Assembly (NCBI GenBank): GCA_964609085.1
Contig: CAZSRZ010000006.1
Span: forward strand, 17,862 to 81,861
Direction of reading: 5' to 3'
From: JANPLG01 sp964609085
GTDB lineage: Bacteria > Armatimonadota > SYMT01
DNA: 64,000 bases
In this document: positions 1-7,800 of the stretch, piece by piece
How the letters are laid out: every line of letters starts with the position of its first letter
Position numbering within the stretch: the stretch's first letter is position 1
Notes under the pieces: generated by a model
What the model was told of the DNA's origin: nothing
Seen by the model: the letters and a program-made list of their open reading frames with translations, nothing else
Databases searched by the model: none
Position numbers and translations under genes: made by a program

Positions 1-518
1 ATCCCGGGCTCGACCTTCGCAAGCTGGTCCAGCCCGCGCTCATCAAGGTTCGCCCACTGGCGAACCTGATCCCAGCGGGCTCTGAGCCTGGCCAGACCCC
101 GGGACTCGCTCCGCCTTCGGGCGTTGGCGGCTGCAGTTCGGTCTCGCTCGGTCAGCTCCAGTCGATAGTCCGAGGCGGAGCCGCGAGTTGTCCAGGTCGC
201 CGCCGTCGACCACTGGAGTCCCCCCAGGACCGCCCGCAGTGTGGACGACTTGCCCAACACGGAGAGACGCACGTTCTGAAGCGAGGTGGACAGCGCAAGC
301 GGAACACCAGCTTCCTGCGCGAGGGACGGGGCGAGTGCGCTGCACGGACCGCTCCGGAACGTGAACGAAAGCGGCTCATCCAGACGAGGATCCGGGAGAC
401 TCACGACGGCCTGTCCCGGGCCAGATCTGGCGACAGTGGGCTCGATCGCTTGCGCGCGCGGCCCCCCGCCTGTGCTCGCAATCACGGCTAACAGGACAAG
501 CGACAGTAGCCGGATCAT
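1..518 (-). CDS. Exported protein of unknown function, second copy, truncated by window edge
   Basis: This is the N-terminal 172 codons of a second copy of the gene at 1344-2681, identical over the visible part. The ATG at 518 follows an AGAAGGGA ribosome binding site. The protein opens with the signal peptide MIRLLSLVLLAVIAS and carries the first of two stretches that resemble secretin/TonB short N-terminal (STN) modules (LAQEAGVPLAL...TLRAVLGGL). The 3' end lies outside the window, so it cannot be told whether this copy is intact. Function unknown. Confidence 0.8.
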   Translation of the reverse strand, partial: MIRLLSLVLLAVIASTGGGPRAQAIEPTVARSGPGQAVVSLPDPRLDEPLSFTFRSGPCSALAPSLAQEAGVPLALSTSLQNVRLSVLGKSSTLRAVLGGLQWSTAATWTTRGSASDYRLELTERDRTAAANARRRSESRGLARLRARWDQVRQWANLDERGLDQLAKVEPG

Positions 519-657
519 ATGCTGGTCCCTTCTCTCGCTGGAGCTTCCCCCACAATCCTCGGCGATCACGTCGGCACGCCACCGAAGCCGCGTCCGGTCC
601 GGGGAGCAACCGGGACCCCTGGGACTCCCTGGGGGACCCGGCCGACTCATCCGGCAC

Positions 658-1146
658 TCAGGCCGACTTGGCCAGAGTGAACTGCTTCGCCTCGATCTGG
701 GTGTTCTGGGCGGGTGCCGTCTGCACCTTGTAGATCACATCAAGGCTGTCGCTTCCCTGCCAGTAGCCCGGAGTCGGTGTGCGGATCTCCTCCGAGTAAG
801 GCGAGCCCAACTGGGCGAGTCTCTCCATGTTGTCCTGGGGGCTGCTCTGCCAAACCACCGTCGTTACATCGTAGACGATCGCCATCCGGTAGTAGACGTC
901 GGCATCTTCATAGTGAACGTCAGGTGCCATAACCAGATGCGCTGCGTTCTGACCCCAAGCGTACTCGATGACCCCACCGCTCACATAGCCGGCCGAGTAG
1001 GTAAGTTCTCCCTGAAATGTCCACGTCTGCGCGTCACTGAAGTTGTCGCCCGTCCCGGTGTAAGTCGTTACTGACGCCATCACCGCCGCTGCCGCCAGGA
1101 CGCTGAGTACGCCACCGGCCGCCACAAATCGTCCATATCTTGCCAT
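658..1146 (-). CDS. Small exported protein of unknown function, copy 2
   Basis: A 162-residue protein identical to the product of 2821-3309. An N-terminal hydrophobic stretch (FVAAGGVLSVLAAAAVMASV, residues 7-26) is a probable signal peptide or anchor. The rest is rich in Tyr, Thr and Gln without Cys, and I recognise no domain. The start is set by GGAGGA seven bases upstream of the ATG. The gene lies 139 bases upstream of the partial larger gene, as in the other copy. Because a luxR-like fragment but no complete regulator lies upstream, this copy depends on the short duplicated leader for expression. Confidence 0.75.
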   Translation of the reverse strand: MARYGRFVAAGGVLSVLAAAAVMASVTTYTGTGDNFSDAQTWTFQGELTYSAGYVSGGVIEYAWGQNAAHLVMAPDVHYEDADVYYRMAIVYDVTTVVWQSSPQDNMERLAQLGSPYSEEIRTPTPGYWQGSDSLDVIYKVQTAPAQNTQIEAKQFTLAKSA

Positions 1147-1178
1147 TTACGCTTCCTCCAAACACTACTGCCCTTGCT

Positions 1179-1237
1179 CTAGATAGCTGATGCCATCAGC
1201 ATACTACGTCGAAATCTAGATTCTTACATACCTAGAT
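1179..1237 (-). promoter_or_regulatory. Duplicated leader with palindrome and three CTAGAT elements, copy 2
   Basis: Upstream of the small exported-protein gene lie a perfect interrupted palindrome GCTGATG-C-CATCAGC (1186-1200), the palindrome AATCTAGATT (1213-1222) and three CTAGAT elements (1179, 1216, 1232). The same set recurs 2,163 bases further on. Candidate sites for the adjacent two-HTH regulator, by inference only. Confidence 0.4.
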
Positions 1238-1299
1238 TCAGGTATTTTCACCCGCCAGGACGTGATGCCCGTCGGCGGGGCTCGGAGACGGATCAGGAC
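1238..1299 (-). pseudogene. Fragment of the luxR-like 3' end at the duplication junction
   Basis: Bases 1238-1299 match 3401-3462, the last 20 or so codons of the regulator gene, with three substitutions. No upstream part of the regulator is present here. It marks the duplication breakpoint and is not expected to be functional. Confidence 0.75.
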
Positions 1300-1343
1300 C
1301 CCACCGTCACGGGAGCGCGGAACCCCCGATCCCCAGAGAAGGT

Positions 1344-2681
1344 TCAGCGAGGCCCGCGCCGCAGACCACCTGGCATCGGCGGACTCAGAATGACACTCTC
1401 GAGCGGACGCCCGTGCATCCGCCACTCCTCCGGTAAATACCAGCGAGAGTGGCGCAGGCAGACAACGCCTCTCCGGAAACTCCACTCGTACTCGAAGTCA
1501 GCGCACAATAGGTCGAGTGCCCGGGCCAGGGGCACCTCCCGGATCGCCTCCCCCAGCCACCATTGGTCTCGCAGCCATCCCCGGTCTAGCCGCGGGTTTG
1601 ACTTGCCGCCCTTCACTTCCTCCGGGCGTGGTCGATAGTCACACTGAACCACCACCGGAACGTCGAGTTGCTTCGCAAGCTGTTCCACCAGTGGGAGCAG
1701 GGGAAGTGCGTCGGGGGGCCGCTCCCCGGATTGAGCCGACGCAGCGCCCTGCGGGTCTCGGAGGGAAACTCGAGCCTTGAACAGGGGGTCGTTGGGGACG
1801 GCGCTGGGGTTCGCCAACGCTGCTGCTCGGCGAGATGCGGGAGATTGCCGGACCCATCCTTCCGCATAGCAGAGATTTGTGTCGCTTCCCCCGTTACCGA
1901 ACTCGATCGACTGCCATACCGTCGGCCGCGACGGAGGTCCAGCAATCTGCAGCTTCATCGCGCCGGAGAGCGACTGCTCCCTCACTCCCGCTGCCTGGTA
2001 AGGTGCGGCCCAGGTCTGGACCTCCCCGTGCAGAGATTCGGGCAGCGCTCGCACAGTGAACCGGACCACCCCCGATGCCCACAGTTTCTGCCAGACGCCC
2101 GCGGGCAGCCCCACCGCGAGCCGGAGCGCGGCCGCGCTCTTGGGATGGCGCAAACAAGAGGCCATCCCGGGCTCGACCTTCGCAAGCTGGTCCAGCCCGC
2201 GCTCATCAAGGTTCGCCCACTGGCGAACCTGATCCCAGCGGGCTCTGAGCCTGGCCAGACCCCGGGACTCGCTCCGCCTTCGGGCGTTGGCGGCTGCAGT
2301 TCGGTCTCGCTCGGTCAGCTCCAGTCGATAGTCCGAGGCGGAGCCGCGAGTTGTCCAGGTCGCCGCCGTCGACCACTGGAGTCCCCCCAGGACCGCCCGC
2401 AGTGTGGACGACTTGCCCAACACGGAGAGACGCACGTTCTGAAGCGAGGTGGACAGCGCAAGCGGAACACCAGCTTCCTGCGCGAGGGACGGGGCGAGTG
2501 CGCTGCACGGACCGCTCCGGAACGTGAACGAAAGCGGCTCATCCAGACGAGGATCCGGGAGACTCACGACGGCCTGTCCCGGGCCAGATCTGGCGACAGT
2601 GGGCTCGATCGCTTGCGCGCGCGGCCCCCCGCCTGTGCTCGCAATCACGGCTAACAGGACAAGCGACAGTAGCCGGATCAT
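1344..2681 (-). CDS. Exported protein with two STN-like modules, function unknown
   Basis: I start this 445-residue protein at the ATG at 2681, which follows AGAAGGGA and opens a clean signal peptide (MIRLLSLVLLAVIASTGGGPRAQA, cleavage near residue 24). An upstream in-frame start at 2813 would bury that peptide. Residues about 60-120 (LAQEAGVPLAL...STLRAVLGGL) and about 350-420 (LVEQLAKQLDVPVVV...ARALDLLCADFEYEW) each resemble the short secretin and TonB N-terminal fold. There is no barrel or secretin domain. It sits 139 bases after the small exported-protein gene and is probably co-transcribed with it. The STN resemblance is by pattern only. Confidence 0.75.
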   Translation of the reverse strand: MIRLLSLVLLAVIASTGGGPRAQAIEPTVARSGPGQAVVSLPDPRLDEPLSFTFRSGPCSALAPSLAQEAGVPLALSTSLQNVRLSVLGKSSTLRAVLGGLQWSTAATWTTRGSASDYRLELTERDRTAAANARRRSESRGLARLRARWDQVRQWANLDERGLDQLAKVEPGMASCLRHPKSAAALRLAVGLPAGVWQKLWASGVVRFTVRALPESLHGEVQTWAAPYQAAGVREQSLSGAMKLQIAGPPSRPTVWQSIEFGNGGSDTNLCYAEGWVRQSPASRRAAALANPSAVPNDPLFKARVSLRDPQGAASAQSGERPPDALPLLPLVEQLAKQLDVPVVVQCDYRPRPEEVKGGKSNPRLDRGWLRDQWWLGEAIREVPLARALDLLCADFEYEWSFRRGVVCLRHSRWYLPEEWRMHGRPLESVILSPPMPGGLRRGPR

Positions 2682-2820
2682 ATGCTGGTCCCTTCTCTCG
2701 CTGGAGCTTCCCCCACAATCCTCGGCGATCACGTCGGCACGCCACCGAAGCCGCGTCCGGTCCGGGGAGCAACCGGGACCCCTGGGACTCCCTGGGGGAC
2801 CCGGCCGACTCATCCGGCAC

Positions 2821-3309
2821 TCAGGCCGACTTGGCCAGAGTGAACTGCTTCGCCTCGATCTGGGTGTTCTGGGCGGGTGCCGTCTGCACCTTGTAGATCA
2901 CATCAAGGCTGTCGCTTCCCTGCCAGTAGCCCGGAGTCGGTGTGCGGATCTCCTCCGAGTAAGGCGAGCCCAACTGGGCGAGTCTCTCCATGTTGTCCTG
3001 GGGGCTGCTCTGCCAAACCACCGTCGTTACATCGTAGACGATCGCCATCCGGTAGTAGACGTCGGCATCTTCATAGTGAACGTCAGGTGCCATAACCAGA
3101 TGCGCTGCGTTCTGACCCCAAGCGTACTCGATGACCCCACCGCTCACATAGCCGGCCGAGTAGGTAAGTTCTCCCTGAAATGTCCACGTCTGCGCGTCAC
3201 TGAAGTTGTCGCCCGTCCCGGTGTAAGTCGTTACTGACGCCATCACCGCCGCTGCCGCCAGGACGCTGAGTACGCCACCGGCCGCCACAAATCGTCCATA
3301 TCTTGCCAT
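2821..3309 (-). CDS. Small exported protein of unknown function, copy 1
   Basis: A 162-residue protein with a hydrophobic N-terminus (residues 7-26) and no recognisable domain. GGAGGA lies seven bases before the ATG. The gene is downstream of the two-HTH regulator on the same strand, separated by 91 bases that hold a palindrome and CTAGAT elements. The product is identical to that of 658-1146. Conservation without change across the two copies suggests either a very recent event or homogenisation. Confidence 0.78.
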   Translation of the reverse strand: MARYGRFVAAGGVLSVLAAAAVMASVTTYTGTGDNFSDAQTWTFQGELTYSAGYVSGGVIEYAWGQNAAHLVMAPDVHYEDADVYYRMAIVYDVTTVVWQSSPQDNMERLAQLGSPYSEEIRTPTPGYWQGSDSLDVIYKVQTAPAQNTQIEAKQFTLAKSA

Positions 3310-3341
3310 TTACGCTTCCTCCAAACACTACTGCCCTTGCT

Positions 3342-3400
3342 CTAGATAGCTGATGCCATCAGCATACTACGTCGAAATCTAGATTCTTACATACCTAGAT
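3342..3400 (-). promoter_or_regulatory. Duplicated leader with palindrome and three CTAGAT elements, copy 1
   Basis: Same elements as at 1179-1237: GCTGATG-C-CATCAGC at 3349-3363, AATCTAGATT at 3376-3385, CTAGAT at 3342, 3379 and 3395. They lie between the regulator stop and the first exported-protein gene. Operator function is inferred. Confidence 0.4.
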
Positions 3401-3979
3401 TCAGGTATTTTCACCTGCCAGGACGTGATGCCCGTCGGCGGGGCTCGGAGACAGATCAGAACACTGGTCGTCCACCCCAGCACTGCAGGGAGAAGCCGGG
3501 CTCTCACTGAGCCGGAGACCTCCTGTGCCGACGCCCCAAGCGATGAGCTGAGGCAGGTGCCGGAATCCGGTCCTACACCGCAAGTTCCTTATCTCGGTTG
3601 CAACCGTCCAGCGGGATACCCCGAGAAGCTCGGCAGCCGCTTGAAGGGTACCGGCATCAAACAACGCCTGTAGCGCCCGCAGCTCCGCGGGAGTACAGTC
3701 GCCGGGTCCCGGCGCACCCGTGCGCCCGAGCCACAGAACGGACACCAGACCTCTTGTCAGCGTCCAGCGGAGCAACAGCGGGAGTGGATGGATACCGGTC
3801 TTTCGACGAATCGAACGTAGATGCGCTCGCACGGTATGTATGGATATATAAAGCGCGTCAGCGACATCGGAAATGCTCCCGTGGTCGATGAAGCACTGCA
3901 AGACCCCAATCTCGCAGGGCGAGCATTTCGGTTCCGCCGCCTCCCGGCAAGCTGACCGAGTCGGGTCGCTGATGCTCAT
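3401..3979 (-). CDS. Transcription regulator with two tandem LuxR-type HTH domains
   Basis: A 192-residue protein from the ATG at 3979 (a GTG two codons upstream is also possible). Residues about 18-64 (CSPCEIGVLQCFIDHG...IHTVRAHLRSIRRKTG) and about 95-140 (CTPAELRALQALFDAG...WTVATEIRNLRCRTG) are each a GerE/LuxR-type helix-turn-helix, with the usual LxxLRRKTG-like ending. No receiver, PAS or autoinducer domain is present. The Cys/Ser-containing tail of about 45 residues is unlike the family. Two DNA-binding units in one chain could act as an intramolecular dimer. It is next to the duplicated exported-protein genes and may control them. Confidence 0.75.
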   Translation of the reverse strand: MSISDPTRSACREAAEPKCSPCEIGVLQCFIDHGSISDVADALYISIHTVRAHLRSIRRKTGIHPLPLLLRWTLTRGLVSVLWLGRTGAPGPGDCTPAELRALQALFDAGTLQAAAELLGVSRWTVATEIRNLRCRTGFRHLPQLIAWGVGTGGLRLSESPASPCSAGVDDQCSDLSPSPADGHHVLAGENT

Positions 3980-3991
3980 GACCACGAGCTC

Positions 3992-4044
3992 TCAGCCAAC
4001 CGCCGGGCAATCTCCGGCGGCGACGGGGGGGGGGGGCTTCGCCA
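3992..4044 (-). other. Possible leader peptide ORF containing a C12 tract
   Basis: An ATG at 4044 opens a 17-codon ORF (MAKPPPPVAAGDCPAVG) whose TGA at 3992-3994 lies just before the regulator start and whose stop overlaps the GAGAG that would serve as ribosome binding site. The four prolines are encoded by the homopolymer at 4025-4036. No strong ribosome binding site precedes the ATG, so translation is uncertain. Confidence 0.3.
4025..4036. repeat. Homopolymer of 12 G
   Basis: Twelve consecutive G on the plus strand (C12 in the transcript of the regulator). Such tracts slip in replication and in sequencing, so both biological length variation and base-calling error are possible. Confidence 0.9.
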
Positions 4045-4145
4045 TGAGGTCCACGTCTCCCGTATTGAAGATCTCACGAGGGCACGCCCCTGGCCCCCGG
4101 GCACTGAAGGCGGTCAGGTCGCCCGTTCGATAACTGCTAGAATTG

Positions 4146-4174
4146 TATGTACATCTGCGAGATGGAATTGTCAA
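4146..4174 (-). promoter_or_regulatory. Candidate promoter of the two-HTH regulator
   Basis: On the minus strand TTGACA (4169-4174), a 17-base spacer and TACATA (4146-4151). The -35 is perfect and the -10 weak. The surrounding sequence is more AT-rich than the neighbouring genes. The leader to the regulator would be about 160 bases. Confidence 0.5.
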
Positions 4175-4280
4175 CTCCCCTGGTCAGAGCTAAATCAGAT
4201 CCGTGGACCTCAGTTTAGGTCGCTGCCGGGGCCCGGCCGACTTGAGCCAACGCGAAGCGGGATGACCGGGCCGATTGGAG

Positions 4281-5327
4281 CTATGCTGCATCCACCCAGA
4301 TGCGCTCCCCTTCCTGACGGAAGCGCTGTCCGTCGGCTGGGATACCGATCAGGGTGTGCCCGTCGAGATCCAGATAGTCGAAGGCACCCGTCCCGCATGC
4401 CAGGTGAACTGAGGCCCCGATGCCAGTGAGGCTCTCGAGCATGCAGCCGAGCATCAGCTTCAACCCGGCCGCCCGCGCGATGGCGATGATATCCAGCGCC
4501 CCGAAGAGCCCGGCCTTGGCGACCTTGATGTTGACCCCGTGCGCGGCGCCGAGCTCCGCCACCTTTATCGCGGCGGCGGCATCCACCACGCTTTCGTCGG
4601 CGATCACGGGCACGGGTGACTCCCGCGTCATCGCGCGGAGTCCGTCCCAGTCGTCGCGCGGCACTGGCTGCTCCACTAGCTCGACCTCCACACCGGCATC
4701 GAGGCATCGACGCAGGAAGCGGAGCGCCGTATCTGCGGTGAATGCCTGGTTCGCGTCCAGGCGGATCAGCGCCCCCGGGGCCGCCTCGACCACTGCGGCG
4801 ACTCGAGCAAAGTCCGCGTCCGTATCCTGGCTGCCGACCTTCAGCTTCAACGAGCGGTACCCCATTTCATGGGCTCGAGTGGCGGTGGCGAGCGCCGTGT
4901 TGAGGTCGCTGATCGGCAGCGTAAGATCGGTCCGGATCGTATTGACGGCCCCCCCGAGATGCACCCACAGCGGCAGGCCCATGCCCCTGCAGTGGGCGTC
5001 GAGGATCGCCATCTCGACGGCGCTCCTCGCCGTCGGGCCACGGGGGATGAGCGCCCGCAGCCGTGCGCTCCAGAGGCCTGATCGCGCCGGTTCCGTTCCG
5101 CGGAGGTCGGGGGCGGCGGCCTCGATCGCCGCCTTGACGCCGGCGGCTGTCTCACCCGTGACATAATCTGCCGGAGAGGCTTCGCCCTCGCCGACCGTGC
5201 CGTCCGCCAACGTCACCAGGACGCGCACATTTTCGGCGACCGTCGAGCGGCGCGCCGCCGTCTCGAAGGGGCTGAGCATGGCCAGGGGGGTCAGTTCCGC
5301 CGTGACGCTCGCGATCAGGCTACGCAT
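4281..5327 (-). CDS. L-Ala-D/L-Glu epimerase (enolase superfamily)
   Basis: This cytoplasmic enzyme recycles murein peptides by epimerising L-Ala-L/D-Glu. The 348 residues have the N-terminal capping domain with the VTGET substrate loop (about 56-60). The barrel carries the full catalytic set at positions close to those of the characterised Bacillus enzyme: K161 and K163 in KLK, metal ligands D191, E219 and D244, and K268 in NIKVAKAG. CGGAG six bases before the ATG sets the start. It is divergent from a D-Ala-D-Ala carboxypeptidase gene, which suggests a shared role in wall turnover. Dipeptide specificity within the superfamily cannot be fixed from sequence alone. Confidence 0.88.
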   Translation of the reverse strand: MRSLIASVTAELTPLAMLSPFETAARRSTVAENVRVLVTLADGTVGEGEASPADYVTGETAAGVKAAIEAAAPDLRGTEPARSGLWSARLRALIPRGPTARSAVEMAILDAHCRGMGLPLWVHLGGAVNTIRTDLTLPISDLNTALATATRAHEMGYRSLKLKVGSQDTDADFARVAAVVEAAPGALIRLDANQAFTADTALRFLRRCLDAGVEVELVEQPVPRDDWDGLRAMTRESPVPVIADESVVDAAAAIKVAELGAAHGVNIKVAKAGLFGALDIIAIARAAGLKLMLGCMLESLTGIGASVHLACGTGAFDYLDLDGHTLIGIPADGQRFRQEGERIWVDAA

Positions 5328-5337
5328 CGGTAACTCC

Positions 5338-6798
5338 GTGTCTGTGGATCGACTCCGCCGGTCCCACGCCCTCCGGCGGTGGGCGTCGTCCGCACTGTGC
5401 CTTCTGCTCGCCGCCGCGGCACCGGCCCAGGAATTCAGCCTGGGGGACCGAATTCGGGCAGAGTTGCTGCGCCTGGGTCCCTACGCATCCGCGGGGATTC
5501 GCCTCGTCGCTCTAAGCGATTCGGGTGATCCGAACGACGCTGTCCTCTTCGAGCACAACCCCGACTCATCCCTGAACCCCGCCTCCAACATGAAGCTTCT
5601 CACCTCCATCGCCGCGCTGGGCAAGTTGGGGCCGGAATATCGGTTTCGCACCCGCGTGCTGGCCCGCGGCGACATCCGGCACGGCACCCTGCGGGGAGAT
5701 CTGGTGCTGCAGGGCGGAGGGGATCCCATCCTGGAAACACCGGGATTGGAGCGACTGGCGGAGACGCTGCTGGCGCACGGGCTGAAGCGCGTCGACGGCA
5801 ACTTGATCGCCGACGACTCGCGCTTTGATCAGGAACGACTGGGCAGCGGGTGGAACGCCGGCGATGAGCCGTTCTATTACAGCGCCCAGGTGAGCGCACT
5901 TTCCGTCAATCGAAACGTGCTGACGCTTGGAATATCGCCCGGCTCCGCTGTCGGGGCCTCGGCGCGAGTGACCGTCCTGCCCGTCGAGGGATATGTCCGG
6001 CTTCTCGAGGTGCCTCGCACCGGTCCCCCCGCCGTCCCAGGGCAAGAGCTCGACCTCCGGGTACGGCGAGATCGGGGACGCAATGACGTCCGGCTGGACG
6101 GTACCATCCCCCAGGACGCCGCGCCAACGACGCGTGAGGTGACGGTCGAGGAACCGCAGCTCTACGCAGCGACGTTGTTCAAGCAACTGCTGGCGAGCAA
6201 GGGTATTCGCGTCCGCGGCGCAGTGAGCGCCGGAACGGCGACCCCGGATGCTCGGGAATTGGCGGCCGAGGCATCCCCACCGCTGGCCGCAATTCTACCG
6301 CTGCTCAATAAGCCGAGCGACAACCTGGTTGCGGAGATTCTGCTCAAAGAGATTGGTCGCGCGTCGACGGGAGTCGGCAGCAGCGCTGCCGGCGCCACCG
6401 CTGCCCGCGCCTGGCTCCGTGAGCGGAACATCGACACAGGCGGAGTGCGGCAGGTGGACGGCAGCGGGCTCTCGCGCATGGATCTTCTCACGCCCCGGGC
6501 AGTCACGGGCATGCTGGTCGCCGCATGGCGCCAGCCGTGGCGAGATGCCTTCCTGGCGTCTCTGCCGGTGATGGGCGTGGACGGAACGCTTCGCAATCGA
6601 CTCCGCGGCAGTGCGGCGGAGCGCGTGGTGCAGGCGAAGACGGGGACGCTCAACGCCGTCAGCGCGCTCGGGGGTTACGCGCACACTCGCTCCGGCAAGA
6701 CGCTCGTTTTCAGCATCTTGATCAACAACTATCTGGCGCAACCCAGCGCCAAGCGCATTGAGGACGCGATCGCCCTGGCGATCGTCGAGGCGGGCTGA
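5338..6798 (+). CDS. dacB: D-alanyl-D-alanine carboxypeptidase/endopeptidase, family S13 (DacB/PBP4 type)
   Basis: This exported penicillin-binding protein trims peptidoglycan peptides. With a GTG start at 5338 it has 486 residues and a signal peptide (ALRRWASSALCLLLAAAAPAQ). The three serine-transferase motifs are present: SNMK at 83-86, SDN at 327-329 and KTG at 434-436. The long insert between SxxK and SxN is typical of S13. The start is uncertain because no ribosome binding site precedes 5338; an ATG at 5278 would overlap the divergent epimerase gene, whose start is only 11 bases away. nadC follows after 22 bases. Confidence 0.9.
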   Translation: MSVDRLRRSHALRRWASSALCLLLAAAAPAQEFSLGDRIRAELLRLGPYASAGIRLVALSDSGDPNDAVLFEHNPDSSLNPASNMKLLTSIAALGKLGPEYRFRTRVLARGDIRHGTLRGDLVLQGGGDPILETPGLERLAETLLAHGLKRVDGNLIADDSRFDQERLGSGWNAGDEPFYYSAQVSALSVNRNVLTLGISPGSAVGASARVTVLPVEGYVRLLEVPRTGPPAVPGQELDLRVRRDRGRNDVRLDGTIPQDAAPTTREVTVEEPQLYAATLFKQLLASKGIRVRGAVSAGTATPDARELAAEASPPLAAILPLLNKPSDNLVAEILLKEIGRASTGVGSSAAGATAARAWLRERNIDTGGVRQVDGSGLSRMDLLTPRAVTGMLVAAWRQPWRDAFLASLPVMGVDGTLRNRLRGSAAERVVQAKTGTLNAVSALGGYAHTRSGKTLVFSILINNYLAQPSAKRIEDAIALAIVEAG

Positions 6799-6820
6799 TG
6801 CGCCCTGCTCCGAGGAGACG

Positions 6821-7666
6821 ATGACGCTCCCCCGCACCCCGGACCTGGACGCCCTGCTGGATCTCGCCCTGGCCGAGGACATCGGCTACGGTGATGTAAC
6901 CACACAGGCCACCGTGCCCCCAGATGCCTGGGGGAAAGCTCGCCTGGTGGCCCGCGCGCCCGGAGTACTTGCCGGCGGCGAGTTAGTGGCCCTCGTCTAC
7001 GCTCGGGTCGACCCCCGCATCCATGTTCGTCAGCGATTGGGCGACGGGTCTGCGGTTGCGGCGGGCGAGTGCGTGGCCGAATTGGAAGGACCCGCCCGGG
7101 GTCTCTTGACGGGGGAGCGGACTGCTCTCAACTTTCTGCAGCACCTCTCCGGGATCGCCACGCGGACCGCGCGGATGGTCGAATTGGTGGCGGGCACAGG
7201 CGCCCGCGTGATCGACACCCGCAAGACCATCCCGGGGCTGCGGGCGCTCGCCAAGTATGCCGTCCGCGCGGGCGGCGGCACGAACCACCGGCACGGGCTG
7301 TCGGATGGAGTGCTGATCAAGGACAATCACCTGATCGCCGCGGGCGGGGTGGGACCTGCCGTCGCGGCAGCGCGAGCGGCGTGCCACCACTTGCTGCGTA
7401 TTGAGGTCGAGGTCGACACCCTGGAGCATCTCGAGGAAGCCCTCGCCGCCGGTGCCGATGTCGTGCTGCTGGACAACATGTCGCTCGCCCAACTCCGTGT
7501 GGCCGTCGCCCGGTGCCGCGGCCGGGCTGTTACCGAGGCCTCGGGCGGGGTGAATGAGGCAACCGTTCGCGACATTGCCGAGACTGGTGTGGACTACATC
7601 AGCGTCGGTGCCCTCACGCATAGCGTGACTGCCCTCGACCTCGGTCTCGATTGGGGGGAGGAGTGA
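6821..7666 (+). CDS. nadC: Nicotinate-nucleotide pyrophosphorylase (quinolinate phosphoribosyltransferase)
   Basis: Converts quinolinate and PRPP to nicotinate mononucleotide in de novo NAD synthesis. The 281 residues show the family's LAEDIGYGDVTT start, GERTALNFLQHLSGIAT, the DTRKTIPGLRALAKYAV active-site stretch with conserved Arg and Lys, NHRHGLSDGVLIKDNH, and the VDYISVGALTHS C-terminal phosphate site. GAGGAG before the ATG at 6821 decides the start over an upstream in-frame ATG at 6758 that would overlap dacB. nadA and nadB are not in the window. Confidence 0.95.
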   Translation: MTLPRTPDLDALLDLALAEDIGYGDVTTQATVPPDAWGKARLVARAPGVLAGGELVALVYARVDPRIHVRQRLGDGSAVAAGECVAELEGPARGLLTGERTALNFLQHLSGIATRTARMVELVAGTGARVIDTRKTIPGLRALAKYAVRAGGGTNHRHGLSDGVLIKDNHLIAAGGVGPAVAAARAACHHLLRIEVEVDTLEHLEEALAAGADVVLLDNMSLAQLRVAVARCRGRAVTEASGGVNEATVRDIAETGVDYISVGALTHSVTALDLGLDWGEE

Positions 7667-7800
7667 ACCCCGCCCCGGCAAGCAACGTCCCGGGCAAGGC
7701 GCGGTCGGCGGAGGTAGACTTGATGCTGACGCCGCGCAGTACGGCGACCCACGCTGCCCCCACCTGTCGGGGCCAACGAGCTTTCTAGGGACGGACTTCG

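Larger units (their letters stand above)
1..3462. repeat. 2,163-bp tandem duplication (first copy cut by the window edge)
   Basis: Bases 1-1252 recur without visible difference at 2164-3415, an offset of 2,163. Similarity continues to about 1299/3462 but with substitutions at 1253/3416, 1290/3453 and 1297/3460, then stops abruptly. The unit is therefore about 1300-3462 and holds two genes, a 162-residue exported protein and a larger exported protein. At the junction near 1299/1300 a fragment of the luxR-like 3' end abuts sequence downstream of the larger gene. No transposase or terminal inverted repeats are seen. Either a real recent or homogenised duplication or an assembly artefact would explain it. 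Confidence 0.93.

Noticed and set aside
286..1074. 262-residue plus-strand reading frame (also at 2449-3237)
   Set aside because: It runs antisense across two genes with signal peptides and ribosome binding sites, shows no domain, and has the composition of an antisense shadow.
1..3462. Insertion sequence or transposon
   Set aside because: No transposase, terminal inverted repeats or target duplication; the unit carries two ordinary exported-protein genes.
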